A program made the translations under genes and the position numbers. Shown here piece after piece: positions 19,673 through 21,914 of a stretch of 21,914 nt of DNA. The DNA comes from a virus. The DNA lies in IMG/VR virus record IMGVR_UViG_3300028666_000112, positions 1-21,914 of that record. One strand, 5' to 3'. A model generated the notes under the pieces. That model saw only the letters and a list, made by a program, of their open reading frames with translations, was not told where the DNA came from and did no database searches. Position 1 is the first letter of the stretch. The number at the start of each line of letters is the position of its first letter.

Positions 19673-21354
19673 AGGCGCCCACCCACAAAGAAGAGTTGAG
19701 GAGCCGAATCAACCGCCGGCACCTGAGACAACGCGTTCAACAAAGCCTGCACTCCGTCGATCCTGCCGATGGACTTGCGCTTGCTCAGTAGGACGTTCCG
19801 CCGTTCGTCCTCTTTGGCTTTGACGTTCCCAACCATCACGGACATCAGCGGGTTGTAGTCATGGCGTATTCGCCGCTCGAGGATCCGGCCCTGCAACTGC
19901 TTCATCGGCTCGCTCAGTTGCTCGTACCGCTGCGGCACCATGACGACGGGCAACCCGTCTTCCTGCGCCAACTTGTCGCCCATGTCGTGCATCTGCCACG
20001 GGTCCGCGCAGAAGCCTTTCACCTTCCACTGCTTGGCGATCTGCACCACATGCCGCCGCACCATCTGCCGGTCAATCGTCGGCCCTGGCGTCGTGAACAG
20101 ATGCCCGTCTTGCTTCCAACGCACGTAGGGCACGCGGTCTTGCTGTGACCGGTCCTCGAGCGTGTCTTCCGGCATCCAGAAGAACGGCTTGACCGCGAAC
20201 TCGTCCTTACTGAGTTGCCAGAGCAGCACCGCGGCCGTGATGTCGATCGTGCTCGAGAGGTCGAATCCCATCCAGCACGAGAACGTCTTGAGCTCGTCAT
20301 CGTCCGGTAGCCGCGGGCATAGTTTCCAGTCCTCGAGCGAGAAATAGCTTTCGGCCGCCTGCACCTTCTGGCCGAGATACAGACGACGGAACCGCGACTG
20401 CTCAGCCGGATTCGCCAACGCTTTCTTGCACTCGTTCCGCAAGAACTCGGCCTTCACCGAGATCCCGTAATTCGGGTTGGCCTTCTTCCACGTCTCTTCC
20501 TGCGTCCAGTCGTCCTCCTGGTCTGCAGAGGCGATAAAGGCAAACCACTGCGGCAGATCCACCGTGCCGTCTAACACGCGGGTGCTCAGCAGGTAGTGCT
20601 GTCCGTACACGCTCTGGTCATCGTTGCCGGCCGTCGTGATTTCAAACAGCAGCGGGTCCAACCGCGTGCCCATGCCTGATTCCATGACGTCCACGAGGTC
20701 TTGCGAGGGCAGCTTATGCACCTCATCCACGACCACGATGAACGGGCGCAAGCCATCCAACGTGTCCGCGTCAGCGCCAAGCGCCTCCATCTTCGATTCC
20801 GTCGCGGAGTTGTGCAGGTTGTACTTGCCGATCTCAACGGACTTCTTGAGCGCCGGAGACCGCAGCAACATCTGCCGGCCGGCCTGAAACGAGATCCGCG
20901 CCTGGTCCTTCTTCGTGGCCACGGAATACGCTTCGGCGCCGCTCTCCCCCAGGAAGAACGCGAACAACACGAGCAACCCGCCCGCGATCGTCGATTTGCC
21001 GTTGCCTCGAGGAAGTTCCACGAATGCGTTCCTAAATCGCCGCAAGCCGGTCTTGTGATGGACCCAGCCCATCAACGAGCCGATGATGAACTGCTGCCAC
21101 GGCTCCAGCCGGATCCGCTGCCCAGCCCACTCACGGCCCTTGTAGTGTCTGAACATGCCGAAGATGCCGAACGCCTTGTTCGCGAGCTCGGGCCTGAAGA
21201 TCCATTCCGAGTTGGCTTTCAGATCGGATAGGTGACGCTGACACGCCTTCCGTAACCATTTGCCGGCAGGCACAACCCCATCCACCACAGACTGGGCGTA
21301 CGCCGTGGTGGGATCACTGGACGGCAAGGAGCTTCGCAAGCGCCTCCTCCTCAT
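19669..21354 (-). CDS. terL: Terminase large subunit
   Basis: The 561-residue product is the ATPase/nuclease motor that cuts and packages phage DNA through the portal. The Walker A motif PRGNGKST is at residues 115-122, Walker B FIVVVDEVH at 205-213 and the coupling motif TTAGND at 240-245. The C-terminal nuclease carries GFDLSST with Asp365, a possible second acidic residue in CADPWQ (Asp451), and RIDGVQALLNAL with Asp533. Order and length fit the HK97-like Terminase_1 family. The frame opens inside the small-subunit gene with a 41-nt overlap. The ATG at 21354 is in a purine-rich GAGGAGGAGG, and TTG codons 6 or 10 are alternative starts, so the first residues are uncertain. Confidence 0.96.
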   Translation of the reverse strand: MRRRRLRSSLPSSDPTTAYAQSVVDGVVPAGKWLRKACQRHLSDLKANSEWIFRPELANKAFGIFGMFRHYKGREWAGQRIRLEPWQQFIIGSLMGWVHHKTGLRRFRNAFVELPRGNGKSTIAGGLLVLFAFFLGESGAEAYSVATKKDQARISFQAGRQMLLRSPALKKSVEIGKYNLHNSATESKMEALGADADTLDGLRPFIVVVDEVHKLPSQDLVDVMESGMGTRLDPLLFEITTAGNDDQSVYGQHYLLSTRVLDGTVDLPQWFAFIASADQEDDWTQEETWKKANPNYGISVKAEFLRNECKKALANPAEQSRFRRLYLGQKVQAAESYFSLEDWKLCPRLPDDDELKTFSCWMGFDLSSTIDITAAVLLWQLSKDEFAVKPFFWMPEDTLEDRSQQDRVPYVRWKQDGHLFTTPGPTIDRQMVRRHVVQIAKQWKVKGFCADPWQMHDMGDKLAQEDGLPVVMVPQRYEQLSEPMKQLQGRILERRIRHDYNPLMSVMVGNVKAKEDERRNVLLSKRKSIGRIDGVQALLNALSQVPAVDSAPQLFFVGGRL

Positions 21355-21865
21355 CGTCCAAGGCTGGCCCCTTGCCGCTGCTGACTCGACTGAGCGCCGA
21401 TGGCGTCAGGCCAAACTCAACCAAATACTGCCGCAAGGCCATCCGGTTTTGTCTGATGCTGGCGCCGTAGCCCTTGATGTCGTGTCGCAGCTTCCCGATC
21501 TCCTGAAACATCGCCACGCGGTCACTGGCCTCAATGTCGCCAATGTTCTCTTCCATGATGCGGAGAGACGCCTTGCTTTCCTCTCGCTCCTGCTTCAACT
21601 CCTCAGTCTCCGCAAAGAGATGGCAGTACTGGTACATCGCCGCGTCGTGAACCGGCGACAAGGTACCCAACTGCTCCATCCGCACCACCAGCCGGTCCCA
21701 CTCGTCTCGCGCGTCACCCTCGAGCGGTTTCGGCGGCTCCGGTTTGCCCTTCGGGGCGTCTGGCGTCTTCTTCGCCCCGTGCCGATCGGCGCGAAACGAC
21801 CCGGCCAGCACATGCAAGCCAGTCCCCTTGGCGTTCCGGCCTCCAGATCCCTTAGTGCCCGGCAT
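21314..21865 (-). CDS. terS: Terminase small subunit, P27 family
   Basis: The 183-residue product resembles P27-type small terminases, which recognise viral DNA and hand it to the large subunit. It begins with a Gly/Lys/Arg-rich stretch (MPGTKGSGGRNAKGTGLHVL), then PEPPKPLEGDARDEWDRLVV, followed by LGTLSPVHDAAMYQYCHLFA. A long charged helical region (residues 90-140) may form the oligomerisation core. The C-terminus has the family-typical LVEFGLTPSALSRVSS. The ATG at 21865 has a GTGAGG ribosome-binding site close upstream. It overlaps the large subunit gene by 41 nt. The 49 bases above it show no further gene, so the true upstream edge of the operon lies outside the window. Confidence 0.9.
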   Translation of the reverse strand: MPGTKGSGGRNAKGTGLHVLAGSFRADRHGAKKTPDAPKGKPEPPKPLEGDARDEWDRLVVRMEQLGTLSPVHDAAMYQYCHLFAETEELKQEREESKASLRIMEENIGDIEASDRVAMFQEIGKLRHDIKGYGASIRQNRMALRQYLVEFGLTPSALSRVSSGKGPALDDEEEALAKLLAVQ

Positions 21866-21914
21866 GGAGCCTCACTGACCAGAAACCCATTCGGTGACAC
21901 CGCACGTCGAAAAG

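Noticed and set aside
1-21914. tRNA genes, attachment sites, integrase or insertion sequences
   Set aside because: I looked on both strands and found no cloverleaf, recombinase, transposase or terminal inverted repeats; the space is almost fully occupied by coding sequence.

Overview
The window is part of the virion-assembly region of a tailed double-stranded DNA phage (or prophage) of the HK97-fold, long-tailed, siphovirus-like type. Every convincing gene lies on the minus strand, so the region reads from high to low coordinates. Hand counts of sample 60-base lines give about 65-70% G+C in typical genes and about 43-55% in three islands, which points to a high-GC bacterial host. Nothing in the window identifies the host. 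No integrase, repressor, tRNA, CRISPR array or host gene was seen, so lifestyle cannot be judged.

Packaging and head (21865 to 14651): P27-type small terminase; large terminase with Walker A, Walker B and nuclease residues; a small ribbon-helix-helix-like protein; a prohead protease fused in frame to the major capsid protein; a 94-residue protein; an HK97-type portal; and a 310-residue collagen-like protein with an N-terminal coiled coil and a tryptophan-rich, carbohydrate-binding-like C-terminal module. The portal lies downstream of the capsid gene, the reverse of the usual terminase-portal-protease-capsid order.

Sugar cassette (14651 to 4995): about 9.7 kb with eight predicted glycosyltransferases from several fold classes (two MptE/Maf-like, one GT-D, one GT-B-like, one TOD1/DUF616-like, one GT8-like, one GT2, one further DxD GT-A enzyme). 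It also holds four predicted class I methyltransferases, two small cysteine-motif proteins and a GIY-YIG homing endonuclease. Nearly all genes are joined by 1-4 nt stop/start overlaps, and the cassette is joined the same way to the structural genes on both sides.

Head-tail joining and tail (4998 to 1): phiE125 gp8-type connector, head-tail joining protein, HK97 gp10-like protein, DUF3168-type tail terminator, a probable intrinsic terminator, tail tube protein with a strong ribosome-binding site, a tail assembly chaperone with a probable -1 frameshift extension, and a tape measure protein cut by the window edge.

The most notable feature is a large, multi-fold glycosylation and methylation cassette embedded in and translationally coupled with the virion assembly operon, next to a collagen-like fibre gene. 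The working hypothesis is a virion-decoration system that builds a methylated glycan on a structural protein. No sugar-nucleotide synthesis genes are visible, so donors would come from the host or from outside the window. There is no gene-free stretch over 300 bases; the longest is 2894-3099.
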